From an uncultured Ferrovum sp. (GTDB lineage: Bacteria > Pseudomonadota > Gammaproteobacteria > Burkholderiales > Ferrovaceae), in NCBI GenBank assembly GCA_903863375.1, contig CAIPBT010000103.1, positions 1 through 34,995 of the forward strand: 34,995 nt of DNA, written 5' to 3'. The position numbers and the translations under genes were made by a program. Positions 17,634-26,874 of the stretch are shown here, one piece after another; within the stretch, counting starts at the first letter, position 1; each line of letters starts with the position of its first letter. The notes under the pieces were generated by a model that was not told where the DNA came from, ran no database searches, and worked only from the letters and a program-made list of their open reading frames with translations.

Positions 17634-18431
17634 ATGCACGACCCCCTGAGTGACGAAGAGTTTGGCCTGCTGGACGACCTGTTGCTCGAGACCCCGGGCA
17701 TGGATCGGGCCATGGACCTGTGCGCGCTCGATGGGTATCTTGCGGCGCTGGCCTGCAGTCCCATCCGGCTGTCCCCCGAGCAGTGGGTGCCGTGGATCTG
17801 GGATATCGAACAGGGCCGGGCGGTGCCCCAGTTTTCCGGTGATGCCGAGGCGCATGAGACGTTCGACCTGATCCTGCGGCATGCCCATGATCTGGCCTGG
17901 ACCCTGCAATCCGCGCCGGAGGATTACCAGCCGATCCTGATGGAAGGGGTTCCGGAAGGGGAAGACGCGGGCGAGTGCGCCGATCCGGATTGCGGCCACC
18001 AGCACGCACATGAGCACCAGCACCCTCACGAGCAGGCGCACGACCACGACCACTCCTCTGACCAGACCTTGTTCGTGGATACCTGGTGTGCCGGCTTCCT
18101 GCGGGGCGTGGCGCTGCAGGCTGAAGCCTGGGCGGCCTTTGAGGACGCCGAACCGGCCATGCTGGCCCTGCTGCGCCAGCACGGTGCGCCGGACAATCAG
18201 GGGCGCACACACCTGCCGCCGGAAGAGCATGCCCGGATCGAGGAACGGCTGACCGCCTTCGTCCTGGCAGCGTACGCGTTTTTCGTGGATCAGCGGGTGG
18301 CAGAGACGACGGGTGCGGCGGTTCTCACCGGTCTGCCGGATACGCCGGTGCGCACAGGCGACAAGGTGGGACGGAACGATCCCTGTCCCTGTGGGTCTGG
18401 CAGGAAAGCCAAGCGCTGTTGCCACGCCTGA
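17634..18431 (+). CDS. YecA/UPF0149 protein with His-rich insert and SEC-C zinc motif
   Basis: A 265-residue protein starting MHDPLSDEEFGLLDDLLLE. The UPF0149 (YecA/YgfB) helical domain covers residues 1-230 (DLCALDGYLAALACSPIRLSP, WCAGFLRGVALQAEAW). The C-terminus is a SEC-C motif, GRNDPCPCGSGRKAKRCC, with C251, C253, C262 and C263/H264 as zinc ligands, as in SecA and E. coli YecA. Between the two halves of the helical domain sits a His-rich insert (residues 115-140: nine His plus C115 and C120), absent from typical members as I recall them. E. coli YecA has been linked to ribosomes and SecA-related function. The insert suggests an added metal role (inference). Confidence 0.88.
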   Translation: MHDPLSDEEFGLLDDLLLETPGMDRAMDLCALDGYLAALACSPIRLSPEQWVPWIWDIEQGRAVPQFSGDAEAHETFDLILRHAHDLAWTLQSAPEDYQPILMEGVPEGEDAGECADPDCGHQHAHEHQHPHEQAHDHDHSSDQTLFVDTWCAGFLRGVALQAEAWAAFEDAEPAMLALLRQHGAPDNQGRTHLPPEEHARIEERLTAFVLAAYAFFVDQRVAETTGAAVLTGLPDTPVRTGDKVGRNDPCPCGSGRKAKRCCHA

Positions 18432-18464
18432 GCGGTCCTCTTTCCCCCTGCGAGCGTCCTGTTG

Positions 18465-18896
18465 ATGAAACTGCCCCTGCCGCGCCTGTTGGCGGCCTAT
18501 GTCGCTGCCCTGCTCACCCTGATGGCCGCTGATTACTTCTGGCTGGGTACCCTGATGGTCGGATTTTATCAGTCACGACTGGGTCCTCTGCTGCTGCCCG
18601 TGCCGAGGCTGGTGCCGGCCCTGCTGTTTTACACGCTATACATTGCCGGCCTGCTGTATTTCGTGATCCTGCGGTCGCCGGTCATGAACGCCGCCCGCTG
18701 GGTGATTGGCGAAGCCGCGCTGTTCGGGGTGATTGCCTATGGCACGTACGACCTTTCGAATTTCGCTACCCTGCGGATCTGGACGGCCGATCTGGTGTTC
18801 GCCGACGTGGTTTGGGGTGGCCTGATTTCCGCAGTGTCCGCTGCGGTAGCCTGGGTGGTGCTGCGCCTTCAGCCGCCCGGCGGCCGGAAGGCCTGA
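18465..18896 (+). CDS. DUF2177 membrane protein
   Basis: A 143-residue protein with four membrane helices. The ATG at 18465 is chosen over the preceding in-frame TTG. Conserved DUF2177 features are LLTLMAADYFWLGTLMVGFY in the first helix, LFYTLYIAGLLYFVI, the core GEAALFGVIAYGTYDLSNFATLR, and DVVWGGLISAVSAAVAW. The function of the family is unknown. It follows the yecA-like gene after 33 bases, so co-transcription is likely. Its last 28 bases overlap the convergent cupin-like gene. Confidence 0.88.
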   Translation: MKLPLPRLLAAYVAALLTLMAADYFWLGTLMVGFYQSRLGPLLLPVPRLVPALLFYTLYIAGLLYFVILRSPVMNAARWVIGEAALFGVIAYGTYDLSNFATLRIWTADLVFADVVWGGLISAVSAAVAWVVLRLQPPGGRKA

Positions 18897-19417
18897 CCAA
18901 GGGGAATCAGTCGTTCCCGCGCACGCAGCACCCGGCCGGCAGGGGCCCTACGATGCCATTGCGAGAACGGAGGGTCTTCCGGGCGTGACTGATCCACGTA
19001 CCGGGCCGGGGCGCCAGGCAATGCCGTAGGCTCGGGGCGCAGGAAACCCCAGGGCTTGACTCGGGCAGTGTGCAGGAACAGTGTCCAGACATCCTGCTGG
19101 CCCGGCAGTACCACGCGATGGAAGTCCTTGGGCCCGATCCGGTTGCACCAGCGACGTACCCGCCGTTTCAGCCTGCCCTGTTCCAGGCGGTCCTCGAAGT
19201 ACCAGCCCGCCAGGATCAGCGATAGCGAGTGGCGGAAGGGATGGTCATGCACGCCATCCGGATCAGAGCCCACAAAACGATGCACGTAGACGCGGATGCC
19301 CGGCAGGGTTGCCACGTAATAGCGTTCGAGATAGGGCTGCCCTTCGTGATCGATGTACCGCGCTGGCAGGAAGCCGGTCACCCAGTAAAGCAGTTGCCGC
19401 ACAAACATGAAAGACAT
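18869..19417 (-). CDS. cupin-like conserved hypothetical protein
   Basis: A 182-residue protein with a cupin-like core: YLERYYVATLPGIRVYVHRF, then GSDPDGVHDHPFRHSLSLIL-AGWYFED (HDHP supplies two candidate metal-binding His), later GPKDFHRVVLPGQQDVWTLFLH (a third His) and KPWGFL. The spacing GxxDHP...H matches the two cupin motifs of small barrel proteins that bind iron or other divalent metals. No enzyme family can be named. The Arg/Pro-rich C-terminus overlaps the DUF2177 gene by 28 bases and may be unselected. The start is the ATG at 19417; the hydrophobic N-terminus (VRQLLYWVTGFLP) might be a weak membrane anchor. Confidence 0.7.
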   Translation of the reverse strand: MSFMFVRQLLYWVTGFLPARYIDHEGQPYLERYYVATLPGIRVYVHRFVGSDPDGVHDHPFRHSLSLILAGWYFEDRLEQGRLKRRVRRWCNRIGPKDFHRVVLPGQQDVWTLFLHTARVKPWGFLRPEPTALPGAPARYVDQSRPEDPPFSQWHRRAPAGRVLRARERLIPLGQAFRPPGG

Positions 19418-19456
19418 CGTTTGACCATGGCCTGACAGGATACGCCAGCGGCGCGC

Positions 19457-20377
19457 TCAGGGTTCCTGTAGGCCGCTCGCCAGAGCGTCGATCAGTCGCT
19501 GGACGCGCATCGAACCGCGACGCTCCGGTGCGGTCAACGCGAAAATCGGCAGAATCGGTGGCTCCCACTCGGTCAACAGGCGGCGCACGTGTCCTGACGC
19601 CAGTTCGTCACTGAACATCCATTGGGGCGCGAAGGCGACGCCGAGACCGGCGAGGGTGGCGGTTTTCAGGGCGATCGAGCTGTTGGACTGCCAGCGTCCG
19701 GCAACCCGGACGCTGATCCGCGAACCCGGCGCCATGCCGGTCCCAGTGCCAGCCTGGAATTCCCACAAGGACGGGTCGCCCATGCCGGTATAAATCAGGC
19801 ATTCCTGCCGCGCCAGGGTATTCGGGTGGCGCAACGCACTTTCCAGCACCTGATAACGGGAAAAAAATGCCGGTGCCGCCACCACAATTCGCTGGCTGGT
19901 TCCGACCTGCCTGGCGTGCAGCCTGCCATCGCCGGGTTTGCCAATCCGGATCGCCACGTCGATACCCTGTTCGACCAGATCAATGTAGTTGTCGCTCAGG
20001 CGCAGGTCCACGCGCAATTCGGGATTGTCTGCCAGGAAACGGTCGATCACCGGCATCAGCAGCACATCCCCGAGGGCTACCGACGCAGCCACGCGCAGGC
20101 TGCCGCGCAGGCGCTGCGGGCCGTTGCGCACCAGCTGTTCCAGGTCGGCGATTTCGGCGAGCAGGCGACGCGCTTCCTCGAAGTACACCCGGCCAGCTTC
20201 CGTCAGCGACCGCGACCGGGTGGTGCGGATCATCAGGGACTCGCCTAGCTCCGCCTCCAGCCAGGCCACCTGTTTGCTGATGGCACTCTGCGTCGTATCG
20301 AGTTCCCGGGCCACGGCCGTGAAGCTGCCGCTTTCCACCACCCGGACAAAGGTGTGCATTGCCCTTAGACGATCCAT
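19457..20377 (-). CDS. LysR-family transcriptional regulator
   Basis: A 306-residue LysR protein. The N-terminal winged helix-turn-helix is clear: MDRLRAMHTFVRVVESGSFT, REL-DTTQSAISKQVAWLEAELG, MIRTTRSRSLTEAG. A linker helix YFEEARRLLAEIADLEQLV follows, then a periplasmic-binding-like effector domain (about 90-300, GSLRVAASVALGDVLLMPVIDRFL). It resembles the large subgroup typified by DsdC/CrgA-like regulators of unknown ligand. It is divergent from the transglutaminase-like gene across 290 bases, which makes that gene a possible target, and a short dyad upstream of its own start could be its operator. Confidence 0.9.
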   Translation of the reverse strand: MDRLRAMHTFVRVVESGSFTAVARELDTTQSAISKQVAWLEAELGESLMIRTTRSRSLTEAGRVYFEEARRLLAEIADLEQLVRNGPQRLRGSLRVAASVALGDVLLMPVIDRFLADNPELRVDLRLSDNYIDLVEQGIDVAIRIGKPGDGRLHARQVGTSQRIVVAAPAFFSRYQVLESALRHPNTLARQECLIYTGMGDPSLWEFQAGTGTGMAPGSRISVRVAGRWQSNSSIALKTATLAGLGVAFAPQWMFSDELASGHVRRLLTEWEPPILPIFALTAPERRGSMRVQRLIDALASGLQEP

Positions 20378-20405
20378 GATCGGTATTCTTCACCAGAATA
20401 TGTTT

Positions 20406-20419
20406 GTGCAGTGTTGCAC
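20406..20419. promoter_or_regulatory. candidate LysR operator dyad
   Basis: GTGCA at 20406-20410 and TGCAC at 20415-20419 form an inverted repeat with a 4-base spacer, 29 bases upstream of the LysR start codon. The size and place fit autoregulation by a LysR protein, but a 5-bp arm can arise by chance. Confidence 0.3.
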
Positions 20420-20667
20420 CGTCTTGAGCGTTTTGGGAAGTCCTGATCTAGGATTTGCCGAGTATCCCGGGCGGCTTGAACGGTGTGATCCGCGGGTTTC
20501 AGGCGGCTGCGAGGATGCTTACTGCAAGCTGACAGAAGGGCTGGCCAGTGTCGCCGTCCGGGGTTGGCGCACAGACAAACCGTAGAATCAGTGAAATCGC
20601 TCCCCTGTTCCGGCGGTCTGGTGAGATCATCCGGGGGCAATGAACACGCGGTTCGGAGATTGTCGAC
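20420..20667. other. intergenic region between the LysR gene and the transglutaminase-like gene
   Basis: About 250 bases with no convincing reading frame of protein-like composition. TAGAAT at 20583-20588 is a possible -10 for the plus-strand gene, with TTGGCG 13 bases before it, too close for a standard promoter. I see no other structure. Confidence 0.3.
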
Positions 20668-22110
20668 ATGCAAACGTTGAGGCAGACCGGTAGCGGCAGG
20701 ACCACCGCCATTGCAGCAGGCTGCTGCGGTCAGTCGCTGGCCATGATCCGCGGTCTGGTGCCGCGGCTCGGCCGGATCGTCGCCGTGCTGACGGGCTTGC
20801 CTGGGGCCTGGGCTGCCATCCTGGTGCTGGCCCCTGTGGTGGCTGCAGCGGCCACGAGCGCGCAGGCCGGGGCGCCAGGCGAGGATCTGGCAGGCCCGTA
20901 CTCGGATCGGGCCACCGGCGGCATCCGCTTTGTCTGTCCGGCGTCGGCCGTGCCGCCGGTGCGCGCCGCCATGGACCGCTACCTGCGAGACCTGAAGATC
21001 CGGGCCGCGCAATACCAGCGCACCGTGTCAAACGATGGCTCTGTGCTGACTTACACTCTGCGTTCGCCGCAAGGCGTGTTCAGCACCCTCGCCCTGGCAG
21101 ACGCCCAGGGTTGGCCCCTGCGCGAGGAGCGCGTGCGGCTTCCCGCGCGCCGTGGTGGCATCACAACGGTCAGCACCGTGTCACGGCAGGAAATTGTGCT
21201 CGCCTTGATGCAGCATGGACGGATCACCGAATTTGCTGGGACTGCCTGTGCCGTGCAGGCGCTTGCTGATCAGGTCGGGATCCGGCAACTGGTGGTGGCC
21301 TGGTCGGAAAATCTCGACTGGACCTTTCCCGATGGTCGGCCGGCATTCTGGAATGAAGCCTTGTGGCACCGCGGCACCCCGAAGCCAGGAGTGCCGCTGG
21401 AACAGGCATTCCGCGACCCGTTCCTGCATCAGGACCGGTACTCCTTCGGCTGCTATACGGCGGCCAAGATGGTGATCGCTCAAGCCATGCTCGACTATTT
21501 CAGTCGCGTGCATCCGGATGCGCGCCGGCTGGCCTTGGTCAAGGCGCGTCTGCTTGCCGATGGTGATCCGCTGGTGGATGTCGAGCCACCGGCGATGTGG
21601 TTTTTCGAAGACGACTTCGACCCCCGTGAACGCGATCGACCGGGTAAGCTGCTGTTCCTGCGGCAGAACGTGCCGCCAAAGAATTTTGTACCCGGCGACT
21701 GGGCCTACATCCGCAACCTCGATCCGGGCTCAATGCAGCGGGCAGGTTACGAAGGTTCGAACGCCCTGTATCTGGGACGTGGTCGTTTCGATGATTTCTA
21801 CAATGATATTGGCCATCACTACACCTATCGGGAAAAACTCAGCGAGGTGTACCAATGGCGCCATGGCGTCTTCAGCCGCCGACGGGACCGGGCCAAGGTC
21901 GAGCCCTTCACCGCAGCGATGGAAATCCTGTACGGCCGAACGCCGGACCAGGGCGGACTGGTGCTGCCTTATCGCGCCGTGCCTTACCTGTTCGGTTATC
22001 AGGATCTTCCAGCGTTTGTTCCGGCACCCGATTCCGCGCGAGCCACAGACGCCGACCATCCGGCCAACCGCGCCTTGGTTGCGCCGGATGCCACAACCCC
22101 AAATCCTTAG
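20668..22110 (+). CDS. probable exported protein-glutamine gamma-glutamyltransferase (Tgl-like)
   Basis: A 480-residue protein. GGAG precedes the ATG at 20668 by 8 bases; an internal ATG at 20743 would give a more standard signal peptide (IVAVLTGLPGAWAAILVLAPVVAAAATSAQA). The C-terminal half resembles Bacillus transglutaminase Tgl: RYSFGCYTAAKMVIAQAMLDYF with C262 at the expected nucleophile, PGDWAYIRNLDPG, GYEGSNALYLGRGRF with E362, and DDFYNDIGHHYTYREKLSEVYQWR with H383/H384. In Bacillus Tgl the equivalents are FECATA, PGD-KNPD, WQGENVI and GHGIGI (from memory). An extra N-terminal domain (70-240; WSENLDWTFPDGRPAFWNEALW) is unlike the short Bacillus enzyme. Cross-linking of envelope proteins is the likely role (inference). 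Confidence 0.65.
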   Translation: MQTLRQTGSGRTTAIAAGCCGQSLAMIRGLVPRLGRIVAVLTGLPGAWAAILVLAPVVAAAATSAQAGAPGEDLAGPYSDRATGGIRFVCPASAVPPVRAAMDRYLRDLKIRAAQYQRTVSNDGSVLTYTLRSPQGVFSTLALADAQGWPLREERVRLPARRGGITTVSTVSRQEIVLALMQHGRITEFAGTACAVQALADQVGIRQLVVAWSENLDWTFPDGRPAFWNEALWHRGTPKPGVPLEQAFRDPFLHQDRYSFGCYTAAKMVIAQAMLDYFSRVHPDARRLALVKARLLADGDPLVDVEPPAMWFFEDDFDPRERDRPGKLLFLRQNVPPKNFVPGDWAYIRNLDPGSMQRAGYEGSNALYLGRGRFDDFYNDIGHHYTYREKLSEVYQWRHGVFSRRRDRAKVEPFTAAMEILYGRTPDQGGLVLPYRAVPYLFGYQDLPAFVPAPDSARATDADHPANRALVAPDATTPNP

Positions 22111-22144
22111 AACGGCAGCGGCGGCCGCACTGCACATCAGGCCG

Positions 22145-23035
22145 ATGCAGCGCTGGCTGCTGGCCGGCCTGATGCTTGGCCTGCATCTGCTCACCGAGGC
22201 AGCACCCTTGCGGTTTACGTACGGCCCGGAAACCAGCCAGTTCGCCGAGTTGACCCGGCCAGCCGGCCCGGGGCCGTTTCCCGTCGTCGTGCTGTTGCAT
22301 GGCGGCTGCCGTAGATCACGGGACGATGATTTCCAACCCATGCAGCGCCTGGCGCATTCGCTTGGCGCGCAGGGCGTGGCGGTATGGAATGTCGACTACC
22401 GCCAGGTGCAGGAGCCCGGTGGTGGTTATCCCGGCACCTGGCTCGATCTGCAGGCCGCCATGGCGCAGCTCGCCACCGTCGGGCCAGATTACCAGCTTGA
22501 CCGCACCCACCTGCTGGCGCTGGGCGTTGGGCAGGGAGCACCGCTGGCCATCTGGCTGGGCGCACGTGGACGCCTGTTGGGCGGCAGTCCGCTGGCGCGC
22601 TGGCCAGGTACCGTGGTGCACGAGGTCATGGCGGTCAATGGCCCGGTCGCGCTGGCAGACCGGCAGCGGCACCTGCTGGTGTCATGCCCCGGTGGCCCGC
22701 GCACGTTGCCGGTCGACAACCCGGCCAGATCGCTGTCCGATATCGATCCTGCGGCCCTGTTGCCCAGTGGCACCCACGTGATGCTGCTCGGGAGTCGCGG
22801 TGACCGACGCTGGTCGGCAAGCGCAGCAGACGCGTTCACACGGCAGGCGCAACAGGCCGGCGACCGGGCTGAAGTGGTGGTCGTGCCGGGCCGGGGCACC
22901 CTGGATCTGACGCGACCGGGCCCTGCCTCCTGGCGTCTGCTGTGGCCACGCATCCAGCGTGCCCTGGCGGTGCCCGCCGCTGTCACCCCTGCGCCGCGGG
23001 TTCCCGCGCCCGCCACCCGGGCCGCCGGGCACTGA
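22145..23035 (+). CDS. exported alpha/beta-hydrolase fold protein lacking Ser and His of the triad
   Basis: A 296-residue protein. Starts at 22088 or 22145 are possible; 22145 gives a signal peptide [21 protein letters not shown], 34 bases after the transglutaminase-like gene, so both proteins would be exported together. The fold is that of kynurenine-formamidase-like hydrolases: [53 protein letters not shown], and GSRGDRRW with D220. The nucleophile elbow, G-H-S-A-G in active relatives, is here G127-V-G-Q-G131, and the His region reads PGRGTLDL with T252 where GxGH is expected. It should not be a serine hydrolase; a binding or chaperone role for the neighbour is possible. Confidence 0.8.
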   Translation: MQRWLLAGLMLGLHLLTEAAPLRFTYGPETSQFAELTRPAGPGPFPVVVLLHGGCRRSRDDDFQPMQRLAHSLGAQGVAVWNVDYRQVQEPGGGYPGTWLDLQAAMAQLATVGPDYQLDRTHLLALGVGQGAPLAIWLGARGRLLGGSPLARWPGTVVHEVMAVNGPVALADRQRHLLVSCPGGPRTLPVDNPARSLSDIDPAALLPSGTHVMLLGSRGDRRWSASAADAFTRQAQQAGDRAEVVVVPGRGTLDLTRPGPASWRLLWPRIQRALAVPAAVTPAPRVPAPATRAAGH

Positions 23036-23214
23036 CAATCGCCTGGCACGCGTCCGTGGCGTGGCATGGCCTCGTGACGCAGGATGCACGCCTGGCATCC
23101 CGTCGGTCAGCGCCGCGAGGCGTAACTTCCGTCGGCAGGATGACCACGGTCGCGGTATCCTTGGCTCCTGTTTTGATCGATTATCCGGGCCTGCGTCCGG
23201 TACAGGAAACCATC

Positions 23215-24201
23215 ATGAATCAACGTCGTCTTGGCGCTTCCGGCCTTCAGGTGTCGGCCCAGGGTCTGGGTTGCATGGGCATGTCCGAGTTCTACAGCGG
23301 ACGCGACGATGCCGTATCGATTGCCACCCTGCATCGTGCCCTTGATCTGGGGGTGACCTTCCTCGATACGGCGGATATGTACGGCGTGGGACGCAATGAA
23401 GTGCTGGTCGGCAAGGCGCTCGCCGGCCGTCGCGATGCCGTGGTGCTGGCAACCAAATTCGGCAATGTCCGGGGCGAGGATGGGGCTTTCCTGGGGGTGA
23501 ACGGCCGCCCCGAGTACGTCCGCGCCTGCTGCGAGGCCAGCCTGAAACGCCTTGGCGTGGAGGTGATCGATCTGTACTACCAGCATCGGGTAGATCCTGC
23601 CACACCGATTGAAGACACCGTCGGTGCCATGGCGGAACTGGTACGTGCCGGCAAGGTGCGGCATCTTGGGCTGTCGGAGGCCGCACCCGAAACCATCCGC
23701 AGGGCCCATGCGGTCCACCCGATCGCGGCGCTCCAGACCGAGTATTCTCTCTGGAGCCGCGAACCCGAGGACGGCCTGCTCGCCACCATCCGGGAGCTGG
23801 GCATCGGATTTGTCGCCTACAGTCCGCTCGGACGCGGCTTCCTGACCGGGGCTTTCCGATCGTTCGAGGACCTGCCGGCGGATGATTACCGTCGCCATTC
23901 GCCGCGCTTCCAGGGCGACAACTTCCAGAAGAACCTGGATCTGGTGGCGGGGCTGGGCGCGATTGCGCAGGAACTGGGCTGCACTACCGGCCAACTCGCC
24001 TTGGCCTGGGTGATGGCGCAGGGCGAAGATATCGTGCCGATTCCCGGTACCAAACGCATCGCCCTGCTGGAGGAAAACGTCGCGGCGGCATCCCTCATGC
24101 TGTCCGCCGATGTGCTCGCACGCATTGATCGTCTGCTGCCGCGGGGGGCAGCGGCCGGCGACCGCTACGCACCGGCCGCGATGAAGGCTTTGAATCACTG
24201 A
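23215..24201 (+). CDS. aldo/keto reductase
   Basis: A 328-residue AKR. AGGAAACC lies just before the ATG at 23215. The catalytic tetrad is visible: D51 and Y56 in [15 protein letters not shown]81 in LATKFGN, and H124 in [22 protein letters not shown] and [18 protein letters not shown] form the NADPH-binding C-terminal part. It resembles YghZ/AKR13-type enzymes that reduce aldehydes and alpha-keto aldehydes. It is separated by only 11 bases from the TPR-glycosyltransferase gene, so it leads or joins that operon. Confidence 0.92.
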   Translation: MNQRRLGASGLQVSAQGLGCMGMSEFYSGRDDAVSIATLHRALDLGVTFLDTADMYGVGRNEVLVGKALAGRRDAVVLATKFGNVRGEDGAFLGVNGRPEYVRACCEASLKRLGVEVIDLYYQHRVDPATPIEDTVGAMAELVRAGKVRHLGLSEAAPETIRRAHAVHPIAALQTEYSLWSREPEDGLLATIRELGIGFVAYSPLGRGFLTGAFRSFEDLPADDYRRHSPRFQGDNFQKNLDLVAGLGAIAQELGCTTGQLALAWVMAQGEDIVPIPGTKRIALLEENVAAASLMLSADVLARIDRLLPRGAAAGDRYAPAAMKALNH

Positions 24202-24212
24202 CCAGGGCGCAG

Positions 24213-26867
24213 ATGGACAGACAGGTCATGGACGTGGCGAGGGATGAGACGGTGTCGGCAGGCACCCAGTGGACGGCGGACACGGCCGGTCTTGCCCTGG
24301 CGGTGCAGCAGTTCCGCCTCGGCGCATTGCCCGAGGCCCTGGCGGCCTGTCAGGCGGTGCTGCGCCATCAGGTGGATGACTTCGATGCCGTGCAGCTGCT
24401 TGGCCTGATCTACCTGCGCATGGAACAGCAAGCTGCCGCCCTGGAATGTTTCGACTGGGCAATCACCCTGCAGCCGCATCGCGCCAACCTGCATCACAAG
24501 CGCGCGCTCGCGCTGCGCGAGCTGGGCCGCGCCGAGGCCGCCGTGCAGGCGCTGCAGGACGCGCTGCGCCTGCGCGAAGACGTGCCGGAAGTGCACAACG
24601 ATCTTGGCACCCTGCTCACGCAGCTTGGGCGCCAGGCGGATGCCTTGCCCTGCTACGACCGCGCCCTCGAGCTCAAGCCGGACTTCGTGTTCGCGCTGAA
24701 CAACCGCGGCAACGCGCTAGGAGATCTGGGCGCCATCGATGCCTCGATCGACTGTTACGAGCGCGCCATTGCGATCGATCCCGGCTATTTTTCGGCTTAC
24801 CTGAATCTTGGGCTAGCCCTGCGCAGTCGCGGCGACCTGCCGGCCGCGGCGGACGCGTTCGCCGCCGCACTCCGGGTGCGCGAAGCCCACGTGGAAGGCT
24901 GGCTGGCCCTGGCCGATTGCCAGCGTGAGCTGGGGCGCCTGCAGGATGCCATCGACAGCTATGAGCAGGTGCTCAGGCTGGCGCCAGACCAGGATGAAGC
25001 CTGCAAGGCGATGGCGATGATCCTTGCTCAGAACCAGCAGCCGGATCTTGCGCTGGTAATGATCGAACGGGCAATCGACATCCGCGCCGACGATCCCGAG
25101 CGTCAGCAGTTTCGCGGATCGCTGTTGGCCGATCTGGGACGTCATGGCGAGGCGCTCGCCAGCCTGCAGCGCGCCCTCGTCCTCGACCCGGCACGGATCG
25201 ACGCACGGGTGCGCCTGGTTCACTGTTTGATCGTGCTGCAGCAGGCCGAGAAGGCGCTGGCGGAATGTGACCGGGGACTCGCCATCCAGCCGGGCGAAGC
25301 AGCCCTGCTGTACCAGCGCGGCCGGGCGCTGGTGGCCCTTGACCTGCGTACCGCAGCAGAAGTCAGCCTCGATCTCGCCACCCAGGCCGCGCCGGCGCTG
25401 GCGGATGTCTGGCGCGATCGCGCGCACAACCTGGATGCCCTGCGCCGCTTTGAGGAGGCGCTTGCCTGCTGCGACCACCTCATCACCATGGCGGCGGCAC
25501 TGCCGCCTGATCACAACCACCGGGGCAATCTGCTGGCTGAGCTAGAACGCTATCCCGAGGCCTTGGATGCCTATGATGCCGCGCTCTTCCTCGATCCGGC
25601 GTTCGTGCCCGTCCACAACAACCGCGGCAATGTGCTGACCGAGCTGCGCCGCTTTGACGAGGCGGTGGCAAGCTATGGTCGTGCCGTGGCTTACGATCCC
25701 GAGTACGCGCAGGGCTGGAACAACCTCGGCATGGCCTACTGGAAACTGCAGGATTACCAGCGCGCCCTGCAGCACGTGCAAAAGGCGATCCAGCTGAATC
25801 CGGCGGGCGCGGATGGCTATCGCAACCAGGCCATCCTGTTCCGTGAACAGGGCCGCTTCACGGATGCTGTGCTCAGTTTTGAGCAGGCCCTGCAACGTGA
25901 TCCCGAGCATGCCAATGCGCATCTGGGACTGAGCCTGGTGTCGCTGTTGCTGGGGGATTTCCGGCGTGGCTGGAAACACTACGAGTGGCGCTGGAAGTCG
26001 CCCGAAGCGTGTCACACCTTGCGTGAGTTTCCGCAGCCACTCTGGCTGGGTGAGGAAAACCTGCATGGCAAGACCATCCTGCTGCACGGCGAGCAGGGCT
26101 TTGGCGACATGATCCAGTTTGTCCGTCTGGCCCGGCAGGTGGCCAACCGCGGTGCCCGCGTGATCTATGAGGTCTTGCCGGCGCTGCGCGGACCGCTCAG
26201 CCACGTGCCCGGCGTGCATGAGCTGGTCACCCGGGGGGACCCGCTGCCGCCGTTCGACCTGCACTGCCCGCTGATGTCCCTGCCGCTTGCGCTCACCGTT
26301 CGCGAGGACTCGATCCTGTGGGATGGCCCCTATATCCACGTCGACCCAGTGCGTCATGCAACATGGGCGCAGCGTCTCGGCGTGGCGCGGCGGCCCCGGA
26401 TCGGCTTGGTCTGGAGTGGCAATCCGGGTCATCTCGACGACCACAACCGCAGTATCCCGCTGGCCGACCTGCTGGCAGCCCTGCCGGATGGATTCGATTA
26501 CATCAGCCTGCAGCGCGAGGTCCGTGAACGCGACCGGCCGGCCCTGGAGGGTGCCCGTTCGGTCCGCCATTTTGGCGATTCCCTGCAGGACTTTGGTGAT
26601 ACGGCGGCGCTGTGCAATCTGGTCGACCTGGTGCTCAGTGTCGATACCAGCGTGGCCCATCTGGCTGGTGCGCTTGCCCGTCCGCTCATGCTCCTGCTGC
26701 CGTTCACGCCGGACTGGCGGTGGCGCGTCACCCCGGAAGACAGTGTCTGGTATCCGACGGCCCTGCTGTTGCGTCAGTCGCGCAAGGGCCACTGGCAGGA
26801 GCCGCTGGAGCGGCTGGTGACGGAGCTGCGGCGCCGTTTTCCGGAACACTTCGGTCTGCTCGCGTAG
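24213..26867 (+). CDS. TPR protein with C-terminal glycosyltransferase (GT9/OGT-like) domain
   Basis: An 884-residue protein. About sixteen tetratricopeptide-like repeats fill residues 25-590 (PEVHNDLGTLLTQLGRQADA, FALNNRGNALGDLGAIDAS, GWNNLGMAYWKLQDYQRA). Residues 615-884 are a GT-B-type domain: HGEQGFGDMIQFVR (625-638), RIGLVWSGNPGHLDDHNRS (729-747), SLQREVRERD, and VDTSVAHLAGALARPLMLLL (810-829) followed by PFTPDWRW. This combination is common in bacterial TPR glycosyltransferases related to heptosyltransferase or SPINDLY/OGT domains. It may glycosylate a protein or peptide held by the TPR superhelix. No signal peptide, so it acts in the cytoplasm. The next gene begins 7 bases after its stop. 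Confidence 0.88.
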   Translation: MDRQVMDVARDETVSAGTQWTADTAGLALAVQQFRLGALPEALAACQAVLRHQVDDFDAVQLLGLIYLRMEQQAAALECFDWAITLQPHRANLHHKRALALRELGRAEAAVQALQDALRLREDVPEVHNDLGTLLTQLGRQADALPCYDRALELKPDFVFALNNRGNALGDLGAIDASIDCYERAIAIDPGYFSAYLNLGLALRSRGDLPAAADAFAAALRVREAHVEGWLALADCQRELGRLQDAIDSYEQVLRLAPDQDEACKAMAMILAQNQQPDLALVMIERAIDIRADDPERQQFRGSLLADLGRHGEALASLQRALVLDPARIDARVRLVHCLIVLQQAEKALAECDRGLAIQPGEAALLYQRGRALVALDLRTAAEVSLDLATQAAPALADVWRDRAHNLDALRRFEEALACCDHLITMAAALPPDHNHRGNLLAELERYPEALDAYDAALFLDPAFVPVHNNRGNVLTELRRFDEAVASYGRAVAYDPEYAQGWNNLGMAYWKLQDYQRALQHVQKAIQLNPAGADGYRNQAILFREQGRFTDAVLSFEQALQRDPEHANAHLGLSLVSLLLGDFRRGWKHYEWRWKSPEACHTLREFPQPLWLGEENLHGKTILLHGEQGFGDMIQFVRLARQVANRGARVIYEVLPALRGPLSHVPGVHELVTRGDPLPPFDLHCPLMSLPLALTVREDSILWDGPYIHVDPVRHATWAQRLGVARRPRIGLVWSGNPGHLDDHNRSIPLADLLAALPDGFDYISLQREVRERDRPALEGARSVRHFGDSLQDFGDTAALCNLVDLVLSVDTSVAHLAGALARPLMLLLPFTPDWRWRVTPEDSVWYPTALLLRQSRKGHWQEPLERLVTELRRRFPEHFGLLA

Positions 26868-26874
26868 GGTTGCC

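Noticed and set aside
17563-18210. Open frame extending the Pat acetyltransferase by 216 residues upstream
   Set aside because: It is antisense to the YecA-like gene, is Arg/Pro-rich without family sequence, and the family start MDKHYLTP at 17562 gives the expected length.
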